12,542 nucleotides of DNA from CALJEL01 sp041082235 (GCA_041082235.1 JBDOIG010000307.1:1-12542), one strand, 5' to 3'. Shown: positions 1-8,383, counted from the first letter of the stretch. Translations and numbers: made by a program. The notes: generated by a model not told the origin, from the letters alone.

Positions 1-1089
1 GGTGAAACAGGTCTTGATTATTACAGGGACAGGTCTCCAAGGGATGTCCAGCGGGAGGTCTTTAAAAGGCATATAGAGTTAAGCCTTTCACTGGAGCTAC
101 CATTAATTATTCATTCAAGGGATGCATCAGAAGATACAATGAAGATAATAGAGGAGTTCAAAGTGAGAAGGGCTGTACTTCACTGCTTTTCAGGAAGCCT
201 TGAGATGGCCAGATGGGCAGTAAGAAGGGGACTTTATATTTCAATTGCTGGTCCTGTTACCTTTGAAAATTCAAAAAAGCTACCAGAGATAGTAAAAGAG
301 ATTCCTGATGAGTTTATCCTTATTGAGACAGACGCACCTTATCTTGCACCTGTGCCTGAGCGTGGCAAAAGGAATGAACCAGCCTTTTTAGTTCATACTG
401 CAAAGAAAGTTGCAGACTTAAGAGGCATCAGTCTTGATGATATAGACAGGATTACAACACTTAATGCAAAGAGATTCTTCAGAATAGATTCACTGCCAGA
501 GCCAACTATTGCCTATAAGATAAGGGATAATCTTTATCTTAATATTACAAACAGGTGCTCTAATGTCTGCACCTTCTGCATAAGATTCCATACTGATTAT
601 GTGAAGGGTCATAACCTTAGACTCATGAAGGAGCCCACTTCAGAGGAGCTTATTGCTCAGATAGGTGATCCTTCCAGATTCAGGGAGATTGTATTCTGTG
701 GATATGGAGAGCCAACCCTCAGGCTTAATCTAATAAAAGAGGTCTCTCAATGGATAAAACAGAGGGGTGGGAGGGTCAGGATAAATACCAATGGACATGG
801 AAATTTAATTAATAAAAGAAATATCCTTCCAGAGCTTCAGGGGCTTGTAGATTCCCTTTCAATAAGCCTTAATGCCCAGGATGAAGAGACATACAATAAG
901 CTCTGCAGGCCCCTTATAAAGGGAGCCTATCAGGCTGTTATTGATTTTATCAGGGAGGCAAAGAAATATATTCCAAATGTTATCGTAACAGTGGTGGAGA
1001 TGGAAGGTGTGGATATTAATGCCTGCAGGTCGATTGCGGAACAGCTTGGCGTAACCATTAAAATAAGGAAGCTTGATGTTGTCGGCTGA
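1..1089 (+). CDS. TatD-family metal-dependent hydrolase fused to a radical SAM domain (5' end outside window)
   Basis: The reading frame is open from base 1; about 90 N-terminal residues, including the expected HxH metal motif, lie upstream. Of the 362 visible residues, about 1-160 match TatD: GETGLDYY with the Glu ligand at residue 2, IIHSRDA, LHCFSGS and ETDAPYLAP, all typical metal-site motifs of this DNase/amidohydrolase-like fold. From about residue 178 a radical SAM domain begins, with the CX3CX2C cluster motif at C186, C190 and C193 and a GEPTL-type SAM-contact segment. Its length (about 190 residues) fits the known TatD-linked radical SAM family, which occurs fused to TatD or encoded beside it; I know of no established substrate for that domain. 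The C-terminus looks complete. The 3' end overlaps the convergent HD-GYP gene by 32 bp. TatD homologues act as 3'-5' exonucleases in DNA repair and turnover; what the fused half does is unknown. Confidence 0.93.
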   Translation, partial: GETGLDYYRDRSPRDVQREVFKRHIELSLSLELPLIIHSRDASEDTMKIIEEFKVRRAVLHCFSGSLEMARWAVRRGLYISIAGPVTFENSKKLPEIVKEIPDEFILIETDAPYLAPVPERGKRNEPAFLVHTAKKVADLRGISLDDIDRITTLNAKRFFRIDSLPEPTIAYKIRDNLYLNITNRCSNVCTFCIRFHTDYVKGHNLRLMKEPTSEELIAQIGDPSRFREIVFCGYGEPTLRLNLIKEVSQWIKQRGGRVRINTNGHGNLINKRNILPELQGLVDSLSISLNAQDEETYNKLCRPLIKGAYQAVIDFIREAKKYIPNVIVTVVEMEGVDINACRSIAEQLGVTIKIRKLDVVG

Positions 1090-2143
1090 ACCATCTGAGG
1101 AAGGCATCTACAACCACAGGGTCAAATTGTGTTCCAGAGGCCTTTTCAATCTCTGAGGCTGCCTCTTGAAAGAATAGTCTTTTTCTGTAAGGTCTGTCAG
1201 TTGTCATTGCATCAAAGGCATCAGCAACTGCTATTATCCTTGCTATAAAGGGAATGGCCTCTCCCATAATTCCATAAAATCCTTTACCATCCCATCTTTC
1301 ATGATGGTATTTTATCTCCTGAATTATATCACCACAGGGCCTCAGTGAAAGGAGTATCTCTTCTGCCTTCATAGTGTGTCCCTTTACAATTACACTTTCC
1401 TCTTCATCAAGCTTTCCAGGTTTATTAAGGATATAGTCTGGAACTCCAATCTTTCCAATGTCATGAAGAAGTGCAGCAATCTTTAATCTCTCAAGTTCCT
1501 CTCTTGATAAATTTAGTTCCCTCCCGATTGCCATTGCATAATGGACAACCCTTTCTGTATGACCTGCTGTCCAGGGAGAGGATGCCTCCAGTGCCTTTAT
1601 AAGGCAGTTTATGCTTCCTGTAAGTAGCTCTTCAAATTCAGAATATATAAGCATATTCTCTATAAATAACCCAGCCTGACCTGTGAGTGTATTTATCAGT
1701 TTTATCTCATTGGCAAAGAATTCCTTTGAAGGTCTCTGGATAATAATAAAGGCTCCTATCTCTGTTTTTTTGCCTATCAGTGGACTTATGAGCATGGATA
1801 TCTCTTCTTTCTGACCATTAAGGAGCTTGCAGAATGCCCTTGTCTTTTTATCCTTCAATGTCTTTTCAATCAAAGGCCTCTCCTTCATTATCTCTTCAAG
1901 GTCAATCTCACCTTTCCATGCCTTTGAATAGAGGCTTTTGTTCTTATCAAAGAAAAGTAAAAGAGAGTTTTTATATCCGAATATACGTTCTGCGAGATGG
2001 AGAACCTTTTCGGCAATCTCATCCACATCAAGGCCAATGAGTTCAGAGGTGATATTATACAGGAGGGATAACTCTTCATAGGTTTCAGAGAGTTCCTTTA
2101 TTGTAAGCTCAAGGTCTTTTTTAAAGGAATTATGTTCTTCCAA
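1058..2143 (-). CDS. GAF/HD-GYP domain protein with variant GYP motif, putative cyclic-di-GMP phosphodiesterase
   Basis: This 361-residue cytoplasmic protein has an N-terminal coiled segment (about 5-28), a GAF-like sensory domain (about 28-168) and an HD-GYP domain (about 178-355). The metal-site residues are present: H195 (AGHTERV), H227-D228 (LLHDIGKIG), H256, H280-H281 (HHERWDG) and D308 (VADAFDAM). HD-GYP enzymes hydrolyse cyclic di-GMP to GMP. The signature after DGxG departs from the family: it reads GFY at 288-290 instead of GYP, and the loop is one residue shorter than in the paralogue at 11341-12447, so activity or partner binding may differ. The start is a TTG that overlaps the end of the response-regulator gene by 14 bp, with only a weak GAGAG upstream, which points to translational coupling. 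It is the last gene of the minus-strand series and probably the output of the kinase/receiver pair. Confidence 0.9.
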   Translation of the reverse strand: MEEHNSFKKDLELTIKELSETYEELSLLYNITSELIGLDVDEIAEKVLHLAERIFGYKNSLLLFFDKNKSLYSKAWKGEIDLEEIMKERPLIEKTLKDKKTRAFCKLLNGQKEEISMLISPLIGKKTEIGAFIIIQRPSKEFFANEIKLINTLTGQAGLFIENMLIYSEFEELLTGSINCLIKALEASSPWTAGHTERVVHYAMAIGRELNLSREELERLKIAALLHDIGKIGVPDYILNKPGKLDEEESVIVKGHTMKAEEILLSLRPCGDIIQEIKYHHERWDGKGFYGIMGEAIPFIARIIAVADAFDAMTTDRPYRKRLFFQEAASEIEKASGTQFDPVVVDAFLRWFSRQHQASLF

Positions 2144-2498
2144 GTCTCTCTATGACGAGCTCAAGTAGTTGCCTCGGGCTGAAGGGCTTTGTTATATACC
2201 TTTCAGCACCATACTTGATTCCTACAAGCTCGTCATCCTCCTGTCCTTTTGCAGTGAGCATGAAAACAGGTATATCTTTAAGCTCAGGCTCTGATTTGAT
2301 AGTTTTTAATATCTCAAGACCACTTATCCTTGGCATCATCCAGTCAAGGATAATCAGGTCAGGTTGTTCTTTTCTTATAGCATTAAGGGCAACAGAACTA
2401 TCCCTTACGGAGACCACCTCAAATTTTTCCTTAAATTTATCTTCAATCATCATGGATATAAAGGGCTCATCATCAATGACCATTATCTTTTTCTTCAT
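2130..2498 (-). CDS. Single-domain response regulator (CheY-like receiver)
   Basis: At 122 residues this is a bare receiver domain with no DNA-binding or enzymatic output domain. The conserved set is complete: acidic pocket D9-D10, phosphoacceptor D52 (LILDWMMP), switch threonine T82 (MLTAKG) and K104 (ITKPF). The ATG overlaps the kinase stop codon in an ATGA arrangement, and the end overlaps the TTG start of the GAF/HD-GYP gene. Cognate pairing with the upstream kinase is inferred from position. Without an output domain it must act by protein contact; the coupled HD-GYP protein is the obvious candidate because many HD-GYP proteins carry a receiver in cis, but a phosphorelay role or another partner is equally possible. 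Confidence 0.93.
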   Translation of the reverse strand: MKKKIMVIDDEPFISMMIEDKFKEKFEVVSVRDSSVALNAIRKEQPDLIILDWMMPRISGLEILKTIKSEPELKDIPVFMLTAKGQEDDELVGIKYGAERYITKPFSPRQLLELVIERLGRT

Positions 2499-5400
2499 GC
2501 TACATTCCCCTGAAAAGGAAGGCTTATCTGTATTGATGTGCCTTTCCCAAGCTCACTTTCTATGGAAAGAACCCCTCCGTGAAGTTTAACTATCTCCTTT
2601 ACAAGACTCAACCCCAGGCCTGTACCCTTTGTCCTTTCACCATGCCTTCCCCTGTAAAACTTTTCTCCTAAATGAGATAGGTCCTCTTCAGGAATACCCC
2701 AGCCTGTATCCTTTACAGTTATCTCCAGCGTGTCATTCAATCTCCTGAATAACATTGAGACCCTCACTCCGTTGTCAGAATAGGTAAGGGAGTTGTCGAC
2801 CAGGTTTCTGAGCATCTGTTCAATCTTGGACTCATCACCTCTGAAACCTGAAATATCTCCCTCCACCCTGAGGGCTATCAGGGCAGACTTTTTTTCTATT
2901 ATATCAGAAAACCCCTCTTTAATGGATTCAATGATTTTTTTGAAGTCAACAGGACCAATATTGAACAATTCCCTTTTTTCAATCCTTGAGATGTCAAGGA
3001 GTTCAGATATCATCTTTGATAATCTCAAACCTTCCTTGTGCATAATGCCTAAATATTCCTTTGCCCTTTCACCTGAGACATCTCCAGAAAGGATCATCTC
3101 TGCCATGCCTATTATGGCTGTGAGGGGTGTCCTGAATTCATGGGATACTGACCTTATTATCTCTGTCTTGAGTCTGTCAAGTTCTTTCTGCCCTGTCACA
3201 TCCCTGAATACCTGAACGGCACCAGTAATACCGCCTGTGGCAGGGTCCCTGAGCGGAAGGCAACTTATATGAAGGACAAATTTTCTACCCTTAGGATTTA
3301 TATATTCCATCTCGGTTGACGAGCCACCACCTTTAAGAGCAATAGCGAGCGGACATTCCTCTGTATTACAGAGCTGCTTTTCAGCACCATGCAGGATCAG
3401 GTCTCTGCATCTCTTACCTATGAGCCTTTCCCTTCTTATCGCAAATATCTCCTCAGCAGCCCTGTTCATTGAGGTTATATATCCATTTTTATCAACTGTA
3501 TATACAGCGTCTTCAATACTATCAAGGATAGTTGTGGACAGGGCTTCCTGCCTTAGAAGCACTTCATAGGATTCTGACCTTTCCATGGAGAGTCCAAGTA
3601 CAGTTGAAAATATCTTCAGGAAATGAACCTCTTCTTCTGTAAATTCCCTCGGTGTCTTTGAATAAAGACTGAGACAACCGATTGTCCTTTCACCAGAGGT
3701 AAGGGGGGTTGTAAGGGAGGAGGTATAATTACCCTTCAGGACTTCATGATAATAAAATCTTGGTTCCTGAACTATATTCCTTACCTGAACTATGACGCTT
3801 TCCTTTATTGAAAGGCTTTCCTGAGAGCTGAGATTCACGGCATAGAGCACAGAGGGTTCCTTAAGCTCATCAAGGGAAGGTATAAGTTTCCTCAGTAAGA
3901 GATTTCCTGAGTGGTCTGGTCTTATCAGGGCCACGAGGTCAGTGTTGAGTCTTTCCTTTATAAATAAAAGGGAGTTTTCTATTAATTCATCAAGCCCTCT
4001 TGTGCCAGAAAGTATGTCCACCATGATTGAAAGGTCTTCAAGTTCTTTTTGCCTTTTATCCTTAAGGGTCCTGTAAAGGGTCTGACTCTTTTCGTAGAGA
4101 AATATATTCTCAAAGGCAAGACCTATGAGCTCACCAACAGCCCTCAGGATGTCCTCATCATCAACAGTCCATTCACGGGGTTTAAAACTGAAAAGGCAAA
4201 AAACACCTGTAATCTTTTCCTTTCCCTTTATGGGAATACAGCAATACCCCTTTATCCCTGAATGTCTCAGGATTGATCTTTCAAGCCTCCTGTCCTTTGA
4301 TACATCAGGGGTTGTAATAACCATCCCTGACTGGGCAACCCTTCCAGGTATGTCAATTCCAAGAGGGACCCGGCCTGCCTGTCTTACAAACTCCTCTGAT
4401 ATGCCTGAATGATATCTGCATACAAGGGTTTCTCTATCAAGGATAAAGATACCTCCACCATCCATTCCGAAGGTATCTTTTAATTTCTCTATTACAGCAT
4501 TGAATATCTCCTCTGCCCTGAGGGACTTTGAAAGGATTGCTGATATCTCATTAAGAAGGCTTAGTTCTCTATTCTTTTTTCTTAATTCTTCCTCTATGGA
4601 TTTTTTTTCTGTTATATCCCTCATGAATTCTATTATATTTTCTATATTCCCGTCTTCTCCTATAACTGGATAGGCTATAATCTCATAGACATGGCTTTCT
4701 CCTGATGAGCCCTTATGCTCATGTTCTGTAACAAAACGCCTTCCTGTATTAAAAACCATCCTTACCGGGCATTTTATATCTTTACCTTCAATATCCTCAC
4801 AGGGTCTTTCAAGGAGATGAGAGATGGAATAACAGAATTTTCCTTCAGGATTTACACCTATCCTCTTTTTCACAGCGTCATTTGCCTTTATAACCCTGAA
4901 GTCCCTGTCTATTACAAGAAGCTCATCCTGTATGCTGTTCATAATGGTTTCAAGATAGTCCCTTGAGAGCTTGATCTCCTCCCTCAGGGCAAGGCCTTCT
5001 CTAAAGTCTTTAAGGATAAGTATTTCATATTCTCCACCATTAAGTTTAAGGGAAGCTGAAGTGAACAGGAAGGGTATCTCCTCTCCCTTTTTTGTTATAC
5101 CTTTAAGCTCTCCTGAAGTACTTAAACTATCCTTTAAAGCAGGAAAGATACGTTGAAGTGAAAGACCAGAAATTTCCTTTTTTTCATATCCAAAAAGTCT
5201 TGTGAAGGCAGGATTTATATCTATGACCTTCCCTTGCTCATCAATAACAATGAGCGGGTCTGTCATCCTTTCTATATAGAATTCCTTTTTTTTGAGCTCC
5301 TCGGTTGTCTCTTTCAGCCCCCTGAGCATCAGGTTGAAGGTCTTAATGAGTTCACCGAATTCATCACTTGCCCTGTAGGGGATTTCAAAATTATAATCTC

Positions 5401-5647
5401 CTTCCCTAACCTTTATGGCTGCCTCTTTAAGTATATGCAGTGGCCTTATTATCTTTCTTGAGATAAAGAGCGAAAGGATAAAGGAGAGTATGAGACCGTA
5501 AAATGTAATGATAAGCAGTCGTTCTGTTACCGCATTGAAAAGTTCCTTCCCCGCCGTCTTCAGCAAAAACACTAAAGGTGTTATTGTAAGGCCTATTACA
5601 AGGAATAATACCAGAAGAATTATGTAGATGAATTTTAATCTATACAT
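2495..5647 (-). CDS. Membrane-anchored HAMP-PAS-PAS-GAF-GAF-PAS sensor histidine kinase
   Basis: This 1050-residue kinase has two N-terminal membrane helices (about 7-29 and 44-63) joined by a loop of about 15 residues, so there is no periplasmic sensor domain. A HAMP linker follows (about 64-117), then PAS (about 122-215), PAS (about 230-350), GAF (about 365-515), GAF (about 540-690) and PAS (about 702-820). The catalytic core follows: H836 in the H-box (SVSHEFRTPL), the N-box Asn N952 (LVDNS), G1 at D980-x-G982-x-G984, and G2 GTGLGLSLV at about 1008-1016. It should autophosphorylate H836 and pass phosphate to the receiver encoded next. Sensing is probably intracellular through PAS/GAF ligands or redox state. 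PAS2 and PAS3 both carry cysteines before a Cys-Pro pair (C272, C283, C293; C747, C760, C765). The ATG overlaps the exporter gene by 8 bp with no evident Shine-Dalgarno, suggesting reinitiation after that gene. The signal is not identifiable. Confidence 0.93.
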   Translation of the reverse strand: MYRLKFIYIILLVLFLVIGLTITPLVFLLKTAGKELFNAVTERLLIITFYGLILSFILSLFISRKIIRPLHILKEAAIKVREGDYNFEIPYRASDEFGELIKTFNLMLRGLKETTEELKKKEFYIERMTDPLIVIDEQGKVIDINPAFTRLFGYEKKEISGLSLQRIFPALKDSLSTSGELKGITKKGEEIPFLFTSASLKLNGGEYEILILKDFREGLALREEIKLSRDYLETIMNSIQDELLVIDRDFRVIKANDAVKKRIGVNPEGKFCYSISHLLERPCEDIEGKDIKCPVRMVFNTGRRFVTEHEHKGSSGESHVYEIIAYPVIGEDGNIENIIEFMRDITEKKSIEEELRKKNRELSLLNEISAILSKSLRAEEIFNAVIEKLKDTFGMDGGGIFILDRETLVCRYHSGISEEFVRQAGRVPLGIDIPGRVAQSGMVITTPDVSKDRRLERSILRHSGIKGYCCIPIKGKEKITGVFCLFSFKPREWTVDDEDILRAVGELIGLAFENIFLYEKSQTLYRTLKDKRQKELEDLSIMVDILSGTRGLDELIENSLLFIKERLNTDLVALIRPDHSGNLLLRKLIPSLDELKEPSVLYAVNLSSQESLSIKESVIVQVRNIVQEPRFYYHEVLKGNYTSSLTTPLTSGERTIGCLSLYSKTPREFTEEEVHFLKIFSTVLGLSMERSESYEVLLRQEALSTTILDSIEDAVYTVDKNGYITSMNRAAEEIFAIRRERLIGKRCRDLILHGAEKQLCNTEECPLAIALKGGGSSTEMEYINPKGRKFVLHISCLPLRDPATGGITGAVQVFRDVTGQKELDRLKTEIIRSVSHEFRTPLTAIIGMAEMILSGDVSGERAKEYLGIMHKEGLRLSKMISELLDISRIEKRELFNIGPVDFKKIIESIKEGFSDIIEKKSALIALRVEGDISGFRGDESKIEQMLRNLVDNSLTYSDNGVRVSMLFRRLNDTLEITVKDTGWGIPEEDLSHLGEKFYRGRHGERTKGTGLGLSLVKEIVKLHGGVLSIESELGKGTSIQISLPFQGNVA

Positions 5648-6626
5648 AGTAAAGACTGAATAAATAGACCAGAAAGCCAGTTAATAACCAGGAGATAAAA
5701 ACTGCATATAGAGGTTTCGGTCCTATATCTGCAATTGATTCAAAGTCAACACTGAGTCCTATAGCAGAGAGTGTTACTGTAAGAAAGAATCTGCTGAGGG
5801 GTTCAAGGAGTCTCTGAAGGGAGGGGGTCCCTAAAAAATCATAGATTTTTTGGGGTATAAGGTGTCCTGCTGTGTTTGCAACTATTACCATGGCAAGAAA
5901 GCCTGCTACAAGTATTAGCCTGAGTATGTATGGAAAGGAGACGAAGCCATCTTCTTTATCCTCCCTTCTGCTAAGGCCAAACCATATTATGAGCAACATG
6001 AGGAGTGATATCCTGAGGAGTTTATAGGTCACAGCCTTCTGAAGGATTGACTCACCAAGCATACTGCCCACAACCTTTACCTGTCCCAGCATTGGAAGGG
6101 TAGTACCTGTTAAGAGGGCCATGCCTTCATTGCTGAGCCCTGAGTCTGCTCCAAAGATCGGATATATAATAAGTCCTATCAGGCCTATAACCATTATGGA
6201 GATTATAGAAATGGAGGTCTCCTCCTTTTTTGCACCAATAAGGGGTGAGACGATTGCTATAGCAGAAGCACCACAGACAGACAGCCCTGTTGCAAGAAGT
6301 AAGGAAAAAGGCCTTCTTATCTTCAAGAGATGACCAAATAATAATGTCAGGCTGAAAGTACTTATGAATATGACAGGTACAACGGCAAAGTGAAACATGG
6401 TACTACCGCTGATTGTAAGCTGGCTACCATAAAGGATTATGCCTGCTGGCAGGCAAAATCTTATACATATATTAAGACCTGACTGCAGAAAAAACCTTTT
6501 TTCAAAGAGATTTCCAACAAGCATCCCGAGGATTATTGATATGACAAGGCTATCAAGGCTTGGATGAATGGAGCTCATCCACATGGATATGAGTGCTATG
6601 AGCAGCGATAGAACAATTGCAGTCAT
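5640..6626 (-). CDS. YeiH/UPF0324-family inner-membrane protein, putative sulfate exporter
   Basis: This is a hydrophobic 328-residue protein with about ten predicted membrane segments. The family hallmark ATGLSVCGASAIA lies near residues 112-124, followed by a Pro-containing helix and a short charged loop (GAKKEE), as in YeiH/UPF0324 proteins. Those are annotated as putative sulfate or sulfur-anion exporters, mostly from gene context rather than biochemistry. I start it at the ATG at 6626: it forms an ATGA overlap with the hisS stop and has AAGGA about 9 bases upstream. An upstream in-frame TTG at 6668 would add 14 polar residues inside hisS and is less likely. Its end overlaps the sensor-kinase start by 8 bp, so exporter and kinase are probably coexpressed; the kinase might monitor a condition tied to this transport, which is inference only. 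Confidence 0.88.
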   Translation of the reverse strand: MTAIVLSLLIALISMWMSSIHPSLDSLVISIILGMLVGNLFEKRFFLQSGLNICIRFCLPAGIILYGSQLTISGSTMFHFAVVPVIFISTFSLTLLFGHLLKIRRPFSLLLATGLSVCGASAIAIVSPLIGAKKEETSISIISIMVIGLIGLIIYPIFGADSGLSNEGMALLTGTTLPMLGQVKVVGSMLGESILQKAVTYKLLRISLLMLLIIWFGLSRREDKEDGFVSFPYILRLILVAGFLAMVIVANTAGHLIPQKIYDFLGTPSLQRLLEPLSRFFLTVTLSAIGLSVDFESIADIGPKPLYAVFISWLLTGFLVYLFSLYYV

Positions 6627-7906
6627 GATATTATCCTTATAATCTCTTCTTCCATACCAGCACCCCAAAAAATCTGACGATTTTCTGGAGACCCTGACAC
6701 CTCTCCCTCAGAGCCATCTGAAAGTCTTTTCCATCTGAGGACAGACCTCTTTAATTCATCTTCACCTATTATTATGGCATATTCTGCCTTGAGTTTATCT
6801 GCCCTCCTGAGCTGGGCCTTAAGAGAGCCACCTGTACCAAGCTCTATCCAGAATCCCCTGATTCTTAAGCCTTCAACAATCTTCAATGATACCCTTTCTG
6901 CCTCTTCTCCAAGGAATGCTATATAGGCCTTTGGACCTCTATCTTTTATTTTTTCCTCTGTTTTTATAAGGCTTGCAAGCCTCTCAATGCCTATGGCAAA
7001 ACCTATGGCTGGTGTTGGTGGACCGCCGAATTCTTCCACCAGGTTATCATACCTTCCACCCGCTGCAATAGCACTCTGTGCGCCAAGGGCCTCACTTTTG
7101 ATTTCAAAGATTGTTCTTGTATAATAATCAAGTCCCCGGACGAGGTCATGCCTTATGGTATAAGGAATATTCATGTCTTCAAGATAGACTCTCAATTTTT
7201 CAAAATGTCTGATACATTCCTCACAGAGAAACTGAAGGATTGATGGTGCATCAGTTCTTTCCTTTATGCAGTTAGGGACCTTGCAGTCAAGAAGCCTCAA
7301 GGGATTTTTTTCAAATCTTCTCTGACAGTCACTGCAGAAGGCACCTATCCTTTGAGAAAAAAAACCTATAAGCCTTTCTCTGTATTGCGGTCTGCACTTA
7401 GTGCAACCAAGGGAGTTTATCTCAAATATAAGGCTGTTAAAGCCCAGTCGGTTTAATAGAGCCTGAAGGAGCAGAATCACCTCTAAATCCATCCGTGGTT
7501 CTGCAACCCCGAAGGCCTCAACACCTATCTGATGAAACTGCCTGAATCTACCCGCCTGTGGCCTTTCATATCTGAACATGGGACCCATATAATAAAACTT
7601 CTGCGGAGAGGGAAGATTGTAAAGACCATTTTCTATATAGGCCCTGACCGCACCAGCAGTGCCTTCAGGTCTCAGGGTTATTGAACGGCCACCTTTATCA
7701 GTGAAGGTATACATCTCCTTCTCTACAATATCTGTTGTGGAGCCAATGCCTCTCTGAAATAATTCTGTGTATTCTATAATTGGCAGTCTTATTTCCTTAA
7801 ATCCATAGACAGCAAAGACTTCCTTTGATACTTCCTCAATCTTTTGATAAAGATATACCTCTGGTGCATATATATCATGGACACCCTTTACCCTGTTAAA
7901 CCTCAT
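6623..7906 (-). CDS. hisS: Histidine-tRNA ligase (HisRS)
   Basis: Class II aminoacyl-tRNA synthetase, 427 residues, that charges tRNA-His with histidine using ATP in the cytoplasm. It begins with the family start FNRVKGVHDI; motif 2 is at about 111-133 (FRYERPQAGRFRQFHQ), the histidine-specific RGLDYYT loop at 257-263 and motif 3 at about 300-310 (AIGFAIGIERL). A C-terminal anticodon-binding domain follows from about residue 327. The insertion domain carries eight cysteines in four pairs (C168/C171, C191/C194, C208/C213, C228/C231), which look suited to metal binding. I chose the ATG at 7906 because GAGAAGG lies just upstream and the family start motif follows; an in-frame TTG at 7942 would add 12 residues inside divIVA. 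It overlaps divIVA by 11 bp and the exporter gene by 4 bp. Confidence 0.96.
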   Translation of the reverse strand: MRFNRVKGVHDIYAPEVYLYQKIEEVSKEVFAVYGFKEIRLPIIEYTELFQRGIGSTTDIVEKEMYTFTDKGGRSITLRPEGTAGAVRAYIENGLYNLPSPQKFYYMGPMFRYERPQAGRFRQFHQIGVEAFGVAEPRMDLEVILLLQALLNRLGFNSLIFEINSLGCTKCRPQYRERLIGFFSQRIGAFCSDCQRRFEKNPLRLLDCKVPNCIKERTDAPSILQFLCEECIRHFEKLRVYLEDMNIPYTIRHDLVRGLDYYTRTIFEIKSEALGAQSAIAAGGRYDNLVEEFGGPPTPAIGFAIGIERLASLIKTEEKIKDRGPKAYIAFLGEEAERVSLKIVEGLRIRGFWIELGTGGSLKAQLRRADKLKAEYAIIIGEDELKRSVLRWKRLSDGSEGEVSGSPENRQIFWGAGMEEEIIRIIS

Positions 7907-8369
7907 CAGTTGTGCCCTTCTCCCGTTCAGAGTCAAATTCAAGCATCTTCATGTGGCTTTCAAGAAGCCTCCTCAGTTCCTCTTTAATATGCTGCCTTAT
8001 GCCTTTAAGGTCCATTATATCTTCATGTATCTTTATTACTTTATCCTGAGCTTCCCTGACCATCTGCTCCGCCTTAAGCTCTGCCTCCTTTATCATCAGC
8101 TCTGCCTGTTTCCTTGCATTATTCCTGTATTCTTCCACCATCTGCTGGGCTGTCATAAGTGTTTCTCTCAGGGTTGTTTCCATATCCCTGTATTCCTTGA
8201 GCTGACTTTCAAGTCTCTGAATCTGTTCCTTGAGGGAGGCGTTTTCCCTAAGAAGATTCTCCATCTCCTCCCTGACGATTTCTAAAAAGGCATAGACCTC
8301 CTCTACATCAAAACCTCTGAATCTTATGGGAAACTGTTTTTGCTGGATATCAAGGGGTGTTATCCTCAA
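7896..8369 (-). CDS. divIVA: DivIVA-domain protein
   Basis: A 157-residue protein with the DivIVA N-terminal module (ITPLDIQQKQFPIRFRGFDVEEVYAFLE, here given in two parts: ITPLDIQQKQF at 3-13 and RGFDVEEVYAFLE at 18-30). It is followed by long, nearly continuous charged heptads from about 32 to 145 that should form a coiled coil. DivIVA proteins bind curved membrane and recruit division or cell-envelope factors; outside Gram-positives the exact role varies. The start codon is TTG, supported by an AAAGGAGG Shine-Dalgarno nine bases upstream and by the family start sequence. A perfect 9-bp stem (8384-8406) lies immediately before and partly within that site. The yggT-divIVA order is a common neighbourhood. 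The C-terminal end overlaps hisS by 11 bp. Confidence 0.9.
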   Translation of the reverse strand: MRITPLDIQQKQFPIRFRGFDVEEVYAFLEIVREEMENLLRENASLKEQIQRLESQLKEYRDMETTLRETLMTAQQMVEEYRNNARKQAELMIKEAELKAEQMVREAQDKVIKIHEDIMDLKGIRQHIKEELRRLLESHMKMLEFDSEREKGTTDEV

Positions 8370-8383
8370 TTTTTAATACCTCC
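8370..8383 (-). promoter_or_regulatory. Strong ribosome binding site fixing the TTG start of divIVA
   Basis: On the minus strand AAAGGAGG lies nine bases before the TTG at 8369. It is the strongest Shine-Dalgarno match in the window and decides the non-ATG start. Its AAA end belongs to the right arm of the adjacent 9-bp hairpin. Confidence 0.75.

Noticed and set aside
2152..2589. 145-codon plus-strand frame across the receiver and kinase ends
   Set aside because: Serine-rich shadow of two well-supported minus-strand genes; no domain or ribosome site.
6627..6668. N-terminal extension of the YeiH-type exporter to a TTG at 6668
   Set aside because: The added residues are polar and lie inside hisS, while the ATG at 6626 has an AAGGA site and an ATGA overlap.
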